A stretch of 44,380 nucleotides of DNA from Candidatus Gemmiger faecavium. GTDB taxonomy: Bacteria > Bacillota > Clostridia > Oscillospirales > Ruminococcaceae. Of the stretch, positions 18,734-26,149 are shown piece by piece (position 1 is the stretch's first letter; each line of letters begins with the position of its first letter). The position numbers and the translations under genes are program-made. Under the pieces are notes generated by a model. That model searched no databases, had not been told where the DNA came from, and saw only the letters and a program-made list of their open reading frames with translations. The DNA is taken from positions 1-44,380 of the forward strand of contig DXFO01000001.1 of assembly GCA_019114415.1 (NCBI GenBank). Reading direction: 5' to 3'.

Positions 18734-20398
18734 TTATTCCATGATGATGTCGGCAATGTCGCCGCCGCCGGGGATCATGGGCAGGACCTTTTCGTCCTTG
18801 CCGATGCGGCAGTCGATCCAGCAGGGGCCTTTCTGGGTCAGGGCGTCAGCGAACGCAGCCTTGAACTCGGCGGGCGTCTCGCAGCGGTAACCCTTGGCGC
18901 CGAAGCCTTCGGCCACCTTGGCAAAGTCGGTGCGGCGGTGGGGATCGGTGTTGGAATAGCGCTTGCCGTAGAAGGAGGTCTGCCACTGACGGACCATGCC
19001 CAGCACCTGGTTGTCAAAGATGACGGTGATGATGGGAAGCTCATAGCTGACGGCGGTGCAGCCTTCGTTCAGGTTCATGTGGAAGCTGCCGTCGCCGGTG
19101 AGCATGACGACGCGGGCGTCGGGGCCGAGACCGATCTGTGCGCCGATGGATGCGCCGTAGCCGAAGCCCATGGTGCCCAGACCGCCGCTGGTCAGGAAGC
19201 CGCGGCTCTTGGTGTGGTGCAGATACTGGGCGGCCCACATCTGATGCTGGCCCACGTCGGTGACGTAGACGGCGTCGGGCCCTGCCTGGCGGCAGATCTC
19301 GTCGATGATCTGATGGGGTTTGAGCTCGGTGTCGCTGTCCACGGGCTTGTAATCGAATTTCTGCCATTCCCGGATCTGGGCCATCCACTCGGGATGCTTG
19401 GCGGGCTCCACGTAAGGCAGGATCGCCTGCAGGATGTAGGCGGCATCGCCCACCAGAGCCAGGTCAATGGCGACGTTTTTGCCGATCTCGCTGGGATCGA
19501 TGTCGATCTGGATCAGCTTGGCGTTGTGGGCAAAGGTCTCAGGCTTGAGGGCCACGCGGTCGGAGAACCGGGTGCCGACGGCAATGACCAGGTCAGCCTC
19601 GTCCACTGCCTTGTTGGTGGTGTAGCAGCCGTGCATGCCCAGCAGTCCCAGGTTGAGGGGCTCGCCGTAGGCCAGCACGCCGGCGGCCATCAGGGTGTAG
19701 GTGGCGGGGATCTCCGCCTTGGCCAGCAGGTCCCGCAGAGGCTGGCAGCCTGCCGCGCTGCGGACACCGCCGCCGAAGCAGACCAGAGGCCGCTTGGCCG
19801 CATTGATCATCTCGGCCGCCTTGCGGACGCTCTCCTCGTCGTAGCGGGTAACGGTGCGGACCGGCTCGGGAGCTTTGGGGGTGAACTCACAGGAGTTGGC
19901 GGTGACATCCTTGGGAATGTCCACCAGAACGGGACCTTTGCGGCCGCTCTGGGCAATACGGAAGGCGGCACGCATGGTGTCGGCCAGATCCTCCACCCGG
20001 CGCACGGTGTAGTTGTGCTTGGTGATGGGCATGGTCACGCCCTCGATATACGCTTCCTGGAAGCTGTCACGGCCCAGCAGGGAAGTGGCCACGTTGCCGG
20101 TAAAGGCGACCATGGGAACGCTGTCCATGTAGGCGGTGGCGATGCCGGTGACCAGGTTGGTGGCGCCGGGGCCGCTGGTGGCCAGGACCACACCGGTGCG
20201 TCCGGTAGCGCGGGCGTAACCGTCCGCCGCGTGGGAGGCACCCTGCTCATGGGCAGTCAGGATGTGGCGGATCCGGTCAGAGTTTTTATATAATTCATCG
20301 TAAAGGTTCAGAACCGCGCCGCCCGGATACCCGAAAATGGTATCCACGCCCTGCTCGGCCAGCACCTCCACGAAAATCTGGGAACCTGTCAGCATCAT
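18734..20398 (-). CDS. ilvB: Acetolactate synthase catalytic (large) subunit
   Basis: Thiamine-diphosphate enzyme that condenses two pyruvates to acetolactate, or pyruvate with 2-oxobutyrate. The 554-residue product starts at ATG 20398 behind AGGAGAGG; the frame extends upstream only into the T-box leader. The activating glutamate is E51 in LTAHEQGASHAADGYARA. The ThDP/magnesium motif is GDGSFHMNLNEGCTAVSY with FDNQVLGMVRQWQ after it. FAD-domain landmarks include FGGGVRS and GTRFSDRV. The biosynthetic, not catabolic, role is supported by the ilvN-ilvC-ilvD genes that follow and the T-box in front. Confidence 0.97.
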   Translation of the reverse strand: MMLTGSQIFVEVLAEQGVDTIFGYPGGAVLNLYDELYKNSDRIRHILTAHEQGASHAADGYARATGRTGVVLATSGPGATNLVTGIATAYMDSVPMVAFTGNVATSLLGRDSFQEAYIEGVTMPITKHNYTVRRVEDLADTMRAAFRIAQSGRKGPVLVDIPKDVTANSCEFTPKAPEPVRTVTRYDEESVRKAAEMINAAKRPLVCFGGGVRSAAGCQPLRDLLAKAEIPATYTLMAAGVLAYGEPLNLGLLGMHGCYTTNKAVDEADLVIAVGTRFSDRVALKPETFAHNAKLIQIDIDPSEIGKNVAIDLALVGDAAYILQAILPYVEPAKHPEWMAQIREWQKFDYKPVDSDTELKPHQIIDEICRQAGPDAVYVTDVGQHQMWAAQYLHHTKSRGFLTSGGLGTMGFGYGASIGAQIGLGPDARVVMLTGDGSFHMNLNEGCTAVSYELPIITVIFDNQVLGMVRQWQTSFYGKRYSNTDPHRRTDFAKVAEGFGAKGYRCETPAEFKAAFADALTQKGPCWIDCRIGKDEKVLPMIPGGGDIADIIME

Positions 20399-20475
20399 TG
20401 TGATCCTCTCCTTCTCCTGCTTTTTCCTGTATTGCGGTACTGCCCGGCGCATCCTCGCACCGGCAAAAGGGAAAT

Positions 20476-20760
20476 AAAAAACGGCCCTCATCTCCTGCTT
20501 TCCAAGAGACAAAGGCCGGTAAAAGCTCTCTGCGGTACCACTCTCATTGATATGCCGGTAAAAGCATACCCACTCAACGGGCTTCCAACAAAGCCCTGCA
20601 CGCTAACGGGTGCGGCCGTATCCGCTTACTGGGGAAAACCGGTTGGGCGGATCTGCTCAGGGATGACTTCACACGCGGTATGCCCGCCGCCTTGCACCGA
20701 CCGGCGGCTCTCTGTGGGGTTCCGCAGCGTTACTACTTCCCATCCACGCATTTCGGATTT
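20476..20760 (-). promoter_or_regulatory. T-box leader of ilvBNCD
   Basis: Senses an uncharged branched-chain tRNA and allows read-through into ilvB. On the minus strand the T-box core AGAGTGGTACCGC is at 20532-20544. Its UGGU would pair with a tRNA end of discriminator A, as in tRNA-Val, -Ile and -Leu. Stem I is visible further 5': GAAGTAGTAACG near 20728-20739, AGAGAGCCGCCGG (about 20701-20713) and GTGAAG...CCTGAG. A terminator follows the core: CGGCC (20482-20486 on the plus strand) pairs with GGCCG (20514-20518), then six T on the transcript. The specifier codon is not certain; pairing ACGC/GCGT leaves GTG (Val, 20670-20672) in the loop. Confidence 0.9.
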
Positions 20761-20767
20761 GCTATAA

Positions 20768-20796
20768 ACTATACCGCAAATACCGGCCGTTGTCAA
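20768..20796 (-). promoter_or_regulatory. Promoter of the ilvBNCD operon
   Basis: Minus strand TTGACA (20791-20796), 17-base spacer, TATAGT (20768-20773). Transcription should start near 20761, at the 5' end of the T-box. Confidence 0.92.
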
Positions 20797-20837
20797 CAGC
20801 TTTTGTGAATTATCACATCATTTTGCCCTGTCCCGCC

Positions 20838-20866
20838 TTGCGAAGGCGCGACCCTGCGTGTATACT
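20838..20866 (+). promoter_or_regulatory. Promoter of the DUF815 ATPase gene
   Basis: TTGCGA (20838-20843), 17-base spacer, TATACT (20861-20866). The position sets ATG 20909, not 20858, as the start. It is back-to-back with the ilvB promoter, 41 bases between the -35 boxes. Confidence 0.75.
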
Positions 20867-20908
20867 GGTATCGAGAAATGTCTTGAAAAGTATAAAGGGG
20901 ATTTTGGT

Positions 20909-22111
20909 ATGGATGTTCATGAAATGAGCCTCCGCCTGCACGGTCTTGTGGTGCTGCGCGGTCTGCTCTCGGACCCTGTGATTGAAAAATATGCGGCCAT
21001 GCTGGCATCCGCAGCATCGGGGGAGGATGCTTTCGTCACCTCCGCCGCGCAGTTTGAAGCGGCGCTGTTTGATACCGGCCGCTGCTGGACAGACTACCTG
21101 CTGGATGCCGTGCTGGAAAATGACAACATCTGCATCCGCAAGGCGGCGTCCGGCGGCGCGCCCCGGGCGGCCGAAGATGCCCTGACCTCGGAGCTGGCCT
21201 TTTTGCAGCAGGCGGGCTGCGGGGGACTGGATGACCTGCTGGCCGACCTGCCCGAGCAGCTGCGTGCCGCCTGTGCCTTTTTGCCCCGCTGGGAGACAAA
21301 GGAAGCAGATTACCCCGCCGCCTATCTTCAGCGCCGGCGTGAGGTGGGCAAGAAAGGCTACGGTATGTTTGCCCGCCACCATGTGTTTACGGTGGAAAAC
21401 GGAACGCTGGTCCCGGTCCATTGCCCCGACCCCCAGCGTCTGAGCGAGCTGCCCGGCTATGAGGCCGAGCGCGCCAAGGTCATTGCCAACACCAAGGCTT
21501 TGCTGGCCGGGCTGCCCGCCAACAACGTGCTGCTGTACGGCGACGCAGGCACCGGCAAGTCCAGCACCGTCAAGGCCATTGCCAACGAGTTCGCGGGCGA
21601 GGGCCTGCGCCTGGTGGAGGTCAAGAAAAACCAGCTGTATCAGATCCCGGCGGTCATGGAAGCGCTGGCGGACAACCCGCTCAAATTCGTACTGTTCATT
21701 GACGATCTGAGCTTCTCCTCCAACGACGACGATTTCGCCGCCCTCAAGGCGATTCTGGAAGGCAGCGTGGGCGGCCGCAGCCACAACATTGCGGCGTATG
21801 CCACCTCCAACCGCCGCCACCTGGTCAAGGAACGCCTCAGCGACCGGGAAGGGGACGATATCCACGCCGGGGATACCCGCCAGGAGCTCATGAGCCTGTC
21901 GGCCCGCTTTGGTCTGACGGTGACCTTCCAGAGCCCCGACAAGCAGCGGTTTGACGCCATCCTGCTGGAGCTGGCCCGCCAGTACGGCGTCCAGATGCCC
22001 GCCGATCAGCTCTACCGCAAGGGCGAGGCTTTCGCTCTGCGGGCGGGCGGCCGCAGCCCCCGTGTGGCGAAACAGTTCATCGAACTGTGCAAGGGCGGCG
22101 TCCCTGTGTGA
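20909..22111 (+). CDS. DUF815 family AAA ATPase
   Basis: ATP-binding protein of 400 residues of unknown role. ATG 20909 has AAAGGGGA eight bases before it and lies downstream of the promoter. An alpha-helical N-terminal half (residues 1-190) precedes an AAA module: Walker A GDAGTGKSSTVK (about residue 212), Walker B FVLFIDDLSFSS, sensor-1 YATSNRRHLVKE, then SDREGDDIHAGDTRQELMSLSARFGL (in part) with the arginine-rich region, all typical of DUF815. The family is widespread and sometimes described as a predicted chaperone-like ATPase, but no substrate is established. It is a single gene ending at its own terminator and divergent from ilvB. Confidence 0.88.
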   Translation: MDVHEMSLRLHGLVVLRGLLSDPVIEKYAAMLASAASGEDAFVTSAAQFEAALFDTGRCWTDYLLDAVLENDNICIRKAASGGAPRAAEDALTSELAFLQQAGCGGLDDLLADLPEQLRAACAFLPRWETKEADYPAAYLQRRREVGKKGYGMFARHHVFTVENGTLVPVHCPDPQRLSELPGYEAERAKVIANTKALLAGLPANNVLLYGDAGTGKSSTVKAIANEFAGEGLRLVEVKKNQLYQIPAVMEALADNPLKFVLFIDDLSFSSNDDDFAALKAILEGSVGGRSHNIAAYATSNRRHLVKERLSDREGDDIHAGDTRQELMSLSARFGLTVTFQSPDKQRFDAILLELARQYGVQMPADQLYRKGEAFALRAGGRSPRVAKQFIELCKGGVPV

Positions 22112-22130
22112 CGCCCTGAAACAGGTTTTT

Positions 22131-22166
22131 GCCGTGTCCGGTCATTGGCCGGGCACGGCTTTTTTG
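22131..22166 (+). terminator. Terminator of the DUF815 gene
   Basis: GCCGTGTCCGG (22131-22141) pairs with CCGGGCACGGC (22149-22159), with one G-T pair, then seven T. Confidence 0.9.
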
Positions 22167-22191
22167 TGCCCGTAGGTCAGCGAAGGGAAAA

Positions 22192-22566
22192 TCACTGCCG
22201 CACCGCGATGCACTCGATCTCCACCCGGGCGCCCTTGGGGATGCCAGCTACCTGCACGCAGCTGCGGGCGGGGTAGGGAGCCTCAAAAGCCTGGGCGTAG
22301 ACTTCATTGACGGCGATAAAATCGTTCAGGTCGGCCAGAAAGACCACCGTCTTGACCACGTCCTTCATGGTCAACCCGGCTTCCGCCAGAATGGCTTTCA
22401 GGTTTGCCAGGCTCTGACGGGCCTGATCTGCAATGTTGTCGGCCATCAGACCGGTGGCGGGGTCCACGGGGATCTGTCCCGAGACAAACACCATGTTGCC
22501 CAGATCCAGGGCCTGGGAATAGGGGCCGATGGCGGCGGGAGCGTTTGCGGTGGATACGACTTTCAT
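22192..22566 (-). CDS. ridA: RidA family enamine/imine deaminase
   Basis: Hydrolyses reactive 2-aminoacrylate and 2-aminocrotonate released by PLP dehydratases such as IlvA. It has 124 residues, standard for the trimeric YjgF/RidA family. The active-site arginine and glutamate are R101 in YPARSCVQV and E118 in VEIECIAVRQ, with Y16 in IGPYSQAL and the SGQIPVDPATG loop. It lies 52 bases after ilvA on the same strand with no terminator between, so ilvA and ridA form an operon in which one gene makes the hazard and the next removes it. The ribosome binding site is weak (AAGAAG). Confidence 0.95.
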   Translation of the reverse strand: MKVVSTANAPAAIGPYSQALDLGNMVFVSGQIPVDPATGLMADNIADQARQSLANLKAILAEAGLTMKDVVKTVVFLADLNDFIAVNEVYAQAFEAPYPARSCVQVAGIPKGARVEIECIAVRQ

Positions 22567-22618
22567 AAATACAGCACTTCTTTCTTTTATATAAATAGGT
22601 TGGAATGGCGATGGTATG

Positions 22619-23824
22619 TCAGGCGCGCTCGCTGACCAGCTTGAAGCCTGCTTTGGTCAGCGCCTGCTTGATTTCCTCGATCTGCAGCATGTCGCGGGTC
22701 TCCAGACCCAGTTTGAGGAAGCAGCTGGTGATGGCCATGTTGGTGTCGCCCAGATCGTACTGGACGCTGACCACGTTGGCGCCGCAGCTGGAAATGATCT
22801 CGCTGACGCGGGTGAGCTGGCCGGGTTTGTCCTCCAGGGCGATCATCAGGTTGCACTTGCGGCCGCTCATGACAAGGCCGCGGTTGATGACGCGGGAGAG
22901 GATGTTCACGTCGATGTTGCCGCCCGAGACCAGGCAGACGGTCTTTTTGCCCTCGATGGGCAGCTTGCCGTACAAGGCCGCTGCCACCGACACGGCGCCC
23001 GCGCCCTCGGCCACCAGTTTCTGGTTCTCCATCAGGGAGAGAATGGCGGCGGCGATCTCGTCCTCGCTGACGGTGATGACGTCGTCCACGTATTTTTCCA
23101 CCAGTTCAAAGGTCAGTTCGCCGGGGGTCTTGACCGCGATGCCGTCGGCGAAGGTGTCCACGGTGTCCAGCGTCTCATAGGTGTGATCCCGGTGGGCACG
23201 GAACATGCTGGCCGCCCCGGCGGACTGCACGCCGTAGACCTTGACGTCGGGCCGCAGGCTCTTGATGGCAAAGGCCACGCCTGCGATCAGTCCGCCGCCA
23301 CCGATGGGAACGATGACCGCCTCCACATCCGGCAGCTGCTCCAGAATTTCCAGACCGATGCTGCCCTGACCTGCGATGACCTGTTCGTCGTCGTAGGGGT
23401 GGATGAAGGTCATGCCGGTCTCCTGCTGCAGCTCCACGGCGCGGTCGTGGGCGTCGTCGTAGGTGCCCTTGACCAGACAGACCTCCGCGCCCAGACGCTT
23501 GGTGCTCTCCACCTTCATGATGGGGGCGCCGTCCGGCATGCAGACCACACTGCGCAGTCCCATGCGAGTGGCGGCCAGGGCAACGCCCTGTGCGTGGTTG
23601 CCCGCGCTGCAGGCGATGACACCCTTGGCGCGCTCGGCTTCGGAAAGCTGGCTGATTTTATAGTAGGCGCCACGCACTTTGAAACTGCCGGTGACCTGCA
23701 GGTTTTCGGTTTTGAGGTACAGGTCGCTGGTCTCGCTCAGGCGGGGGGCGGCGATCAGGTCGGTGCGGCGGGCGACATCCTTCAGGATGAATGCAGCGTG
23801 GTAGATTTTGTCCAGTGTCAGCAT
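22619..23824 (-). CDS. ilvA: Threonine ammonia-lyase with C-terminal ACT domain
   Basis: PLP enzyme that deaminates threonine to 2-oxobutyrate, the entry to isoleucine synthesis. The start is ATG 23824 with AGGAGG five bases before it; the frame upstream is leader RNA. K49 in NLQVTGSFKVRGAYYK forms the PLP Schiff base; the phosphate loop is VPIGGGGLIAG, and VCLVSGGNIDVN marks the cofactor end. The last 75 residues (CNLMIALEDKPGQLTRVSEI) are one ACT domain. At 401 residues it is the short form, like TdcB-type or Clostridial IlvA proteins, not the 510-residue E. coli IlvA with two ACT-like domains. Neighbouring ilv genes favour the biosynthetic role. Confidence 0.94.
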   Translation of the reverse strand: MLTLDKIYHAAFILKDVARRTDLIAAPRLSETSDLYLKTENLQVTGSFKVRGAYYKISQLSEAERAKGVIACSAGNHAQGVALAATRMGLRSVVCMPDGAPIMKVESTKRLGAEVCLVKGTYDDAHDRAVELQQETGMTFIHPYDDEQVIAGQGSIGLEILEQLPDVEAVIVPIGGGGLIAGVAFAIKSLRPDVKVYGVQSAGAASMFRAHRDHTYETLDTVDTFADGIAVKTPGELTFELVEKYVDDVITVSEDEIAAAILSLMENQKLVAEGAGAVSVAAALYGKLPIEGKKTVCLVSGGNIDVNILSRVINRGLVMSGRKCNLMIALEDKPGQLTRVSEIISSCGANVVSVQYDLGDTNMAITSCFLKLGLETRDMLQIEEIKQALTKAGFKLVSERA

Positions 23825-23901
23825 GGAAACCTCCTGTGGCCGCCTGCCGGCGGCAAGATGATCGGCAGAGCATCTCACCGTCCCAAAGGGGTACGGGCAA
23901 C

Positions 23902-23948
23902 AAAAATCCCCGCACGCGGCGGGGCAGAGAAGCTTCGCCGTTGAAGCT
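23902..23948 (-). promoter_or_regulatory. Terminator-like attenuator in the ilvA leader
   Basis: The 127-base leader of ilvA, read on the minus strand, has a hairpin AGCTTC/GAAGCT (23931-23948), then CCCCGC/GCGGGG (23908-23924) followed directly by ATTTTTG. The second is an intrinsic terminator inside the 5' untranslated region, about 80 bases before the start codon. No leader peptide or T-box core is seen, so what relieves termination is unknown. Confidence 0.6.
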
Positions 23949-23957
23949 ATGGTGTTG

Positions 23958-23986
23958 ATTATAGTTGAACTGCGTTGATTCGTCAA
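23958..23986 (-). promoter_or_regulatory. Promoter of ilvA-ridA
   Basis: Minus strand TTGACG (23981-23986), 17-base spacer, TATAAT (23958-23963). This is one of the best sigma-A matches in the window. Confidence 0.9.
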
Positions 23987-24131
23987 GTGAAATAAATTCA
24001 TGTGTATGCGTGTCGCGGTCAAAAAATCGTCATTTGCCGAGATGGGACGGAATCTGCTTCACGGGACATCGTACCGGAAAAGAATTTTTTTGCGCGCCGG
24101 ACTGCTGTCCTGAAACAGCGGCCGCAAAAGC

Positions 24132-24160
24132 TGGACAAACCGGAAATGCCGCGCTATGAT
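24132..24160 (+). promoter_or_regulatory. Promoter of the Asp-box lipoprotein gene
   Basis: TGGACA (24132-24137), 17-base spacer, TATGAT (24155-24160). It lies about 25 bases before the start codon. Confidence 0.7.
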
Positions 24161-24185
24161 GGAAAAAAGAAAGGGAGGGAACAGC

Positions 24186-25739
24186 ATGAAACGGATCTGG
24201 TACCGGGCGACCGCGGCTCTGCTTTGCGCAGGCCTTCTTGCGGGATGCAGCCGCCTGATGACCTGGACGATTTTTGATACCGTGAATCTGCTGCAGGAAA
24301 ATCTGGGCGGCGGTGACTACGGTACGGACTGGGGAGAGGACAGCGTCAACACCTCCACGGACTATCTGATGGAAGGGGACAACGTGTTTGAGCTGGAACC
24401 TTATCCGCTGTCCCAGGGCGTGGCTCCCATCCTGGAAGAAGTGGACCGGCGTCTGGGCAATCTGCTGGATTCCCGGTTCAATGTGGATCAAGTCCAGCTG
24501 AACGTGGACCCGGAAGGCAACGTGGTGGAAGCAAGCCTGCAGGTCACCCAGTACCTTGGTACGGAGCCCGGCTTTAACGGCGGCTTTACTGTCCGGTGGG
24601 CGTACGAGACCCAGATCCTTACCTATTACACCACGGGAACATTATATAGCAACGATCCCACCGGCGGTTATAATGAAAACCTCTCGGCGGATTTCCTCAA
24701 TGCCAACCTGGCGGCCTTGCCGGTGGAGGCAATCAAAACCATCATGCCCGACGGTTTTACCGTCCGGTTCACGGCATTCTCCCGGCCCCTGGCAGGGGAG
24801 ACCATGGTGGATATGCGCAACCCGCCGCAGCAGCTGGATATGTCCCAGGCGGCGGTGGGCGCCTACGGCACAGCGGACGGCGGCCCCCAGTGGACGCTCG
24901 TGGTGGAAGTGCCGGAGGATTGGGACCAGCGGCTCAGCTTCTGCTATGAGCCGGCCGTGCCGGAACAGTGGATCGGCAACCCGGCAAGTTATACCAGAAC
25001 GGATGTCATGGTTGCTGATACCGGCCTGCGCTATACCCGTGACTGGGGTGAGACCTGGAAGGCGCTGCCCTCCCAGTATTCTCAGCTGGCGCAGGACTGC
25101 CTGGACGATTACACCGACATCACAAGATCCAGCTGGTCCATCTCGGAGGAGGAAGGCGGCCCGGTGGCCTTTTTGCTGGGCGGCAACGATGCGACCCTGG
25201 TGTACAGCATGGATGACGGCGGGACCTGGTCCCAGATGAACCTGGGCAGCACCGAGGACGCCACGCTGGACCGCCGTGTTGCCCGGCTGCTGCCCGGCGG
25301 AATGGGCCTTGCAGCCGCGGGCGGCAACTGGACCATGGGCAGCGGCTGCTGGCGTGCGTTGGCACTGACGCAGGACGGCGGCCAGACCTGGGATAATGTG
25401 TCGGATACCCTGCCCGGGGAGCGCAGCATCTGCGGCGCGGATATCACCGAGGACGGTACTCTCATGATCTCCCTGGAGACCCGGACGGAGGACAACTGGC
25501 CGGAGGTCTACGTATCCACCGATGCGGGGCAGAGCTGGACCCCCGTCAATATGCCCTGGACCGATGCCGAACTGGAGGAGGTCTACTGGATCTACCGCCT
25601 GGACAGCCTGACCCATACCGAGGACGGCTGGACCGCCCGGTTTACCCAGGAACCCATGGGCAACTGGGCGGCGGAATTCACCGCAACCGACCTGACCGGA
25701 TACTGGCAGTATAGCGGACGCGTCCACGTGCAAAGCTAA
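24186..25739 (+). CDS. Lipoprotein with four Asp-box (BNR-like) motifs
   Basis: Exported lipoprotein of 517 residues. The signal peptide ends in the lipobox LLAGC with lipidated C21; ATG 24186 follows AAAGGGAGGG. The C-terminal half holds four Asp-boxes (SxDxGxTW pattern): TRDWGETW (D at 286), SMDDGGTW (343), TQDGGQTW (397) and STDAGQSW (446), about 50-57 residues apart. This regular spacing indicates a beta-propeller, as in sialidases, photosystem assembly factor Ycf48 and sortilin-type proteins. The catalytic RIP motif and tyrosine/glutamate of true sialidases are not apparent, so a binding role is more likely. Residues 22-280 have no recognised domain. The gene is alone, between ilvA and the riboswitch. 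Confidence 0.75.
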   Translation: MKRIWYRATAALLCAGLLAGCSRLMTWTIFDTVNLLQENLGGGDYGTDWGEDSVNTSTDYLMEGDNVFELEPYPLSQGVAPILEEVDRRLGNLLDSRFNVDQVQLNVDPEGNVVEASLQVTQYLGTEPGFNGGFTVRWAYETQILTYYTTGTLYSNDPTGGYNENLSADFLNANLAALPVEAIKTIMPDGFTVRFTAFSRPLAGETMVDMRNPPQQLDMSQAAVGAYGTADGGPQWTLVVEVPEDWDQRLSFCYEPAVPEQWIGNPASYTRTDVMVADTGLRYTRDWGETWKALPSQYSQLAQDCLDDYTDITRSSWSISEEEGGPVAFLLGGNDATLVYSMDDGGTWSQMNLGSTEDATLDRRVARLLPGGMGLAAAGGNWTMGSGCWRALALTQDGGQTWDNVSDTLPGERSICGADITEDGTLMISLETRTEDNWPEVYVSTDAGQSWTPVNMPWTDAELEEVYWIYRLDSLTHTEDGWTARFTQEPMGNWAAEFTATDLTGYWQYSGRVHVQS

Positions 25740-25762
25740 GGGAAAAAATCCCTCGATTGTCC

Positions 25763-25792
25763 TTGACAAAAGACCGGACTCTCCGCCATAAT
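25763..25792 (+). promoter_or_regulatory. Promoter of the riboswitch-oadB unit
   Basis: TTGACA (25763-25768), 18-base spacer, CATAAT (25787-25792). The expected start near 25799 coincides with the 5' end of the aptamer. Confidence 0.82.
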
Positions 25793-25799
25793 AGAAGGT

Positions 25800-25935
25800 G
25801 CGAAAGGGAGTAGCTTGCGGCAACCTGCCGTAACGGTCTGCGTCAAGACGGCAACCGCCCGCAACCGGATCAAAAAGCAAGACTTTTGCCATATGTCCGC
25901 CGAAAAGCGGGTGTTGGCAAAAGTCTTTTTTTTGT
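25800..25935 (+). promoter_or_regulatory. yybP-ykoY-type (Mn2+) riboswitch with terminator
   Basis: The aptamer spans 25800-25889. P1 pairs GCGAAAG (25800-25806) with CTTTTGC (25883-25889). The conserved loop GGGAGTAGC follows the 5' strand, GTCAA is in the middle, and GCAAGAC (25877-25883) leads into the 3' strand, as in the yybP-ykoY family. The expression platform is a terminator: AAGACTTTTGCC (25879-25890) pairs with GGCAAAAGTCTT (25917-25928), then a long T run. Because it uses the 3' strand of P1, ligand binding should prevent termination: a genetic ON switch. Family members bind Mn2+; binding here is inferred from sequence. Confidence 0.85.
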
Positions 25936-26024
25936 GCCCGGATACTTCCCGGACGAAGGTGAACCATCCGTCTGCCCGGCGGAGGAAATTATCTCCGGCG
26001 CGGGGGCATGGCTTCATCGGAAAA

Positions 26025-26094
26025 CAAAAGGGCAGAATCCTGCCCGCGGGGCGGCGTCGGCCGCACCGCGGGAAACTTGCATTCTGAGCTTTTG
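26025..26094 (+). other. Second long imperfect hairpin in the oadB leader
   Basis: After the riboswitch terminator there are 214 bases without a gene. CAAAAG-GG-CAGAAT (26025-26038) pairs with ATTCTG-AG-CTTTTG (26081-26094), closing a stem that also contains CCCGCGG/CCGCGGG (26043-26072). No T run follows, so it is not a clear terminator. It could be a further regulatory fold or an mRNA 5' stabiliser. Confidence 0.45.
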
Positions 26095-26149
26095 CTTTCG
26101 GGTGGGGCTGGTGCTTTCCCGCCGGGAATTGTGTGAGAGGAGTTTTTCT

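Noticed and set aside
25886-26149. In-frame upstream extension of oadB by 88 codons
   Set aside because: It would start within the riboswitch terminator stem and encode low-quality sequence; ATG 26150 has a proper ribosome binding site and matches the family N-terminus.
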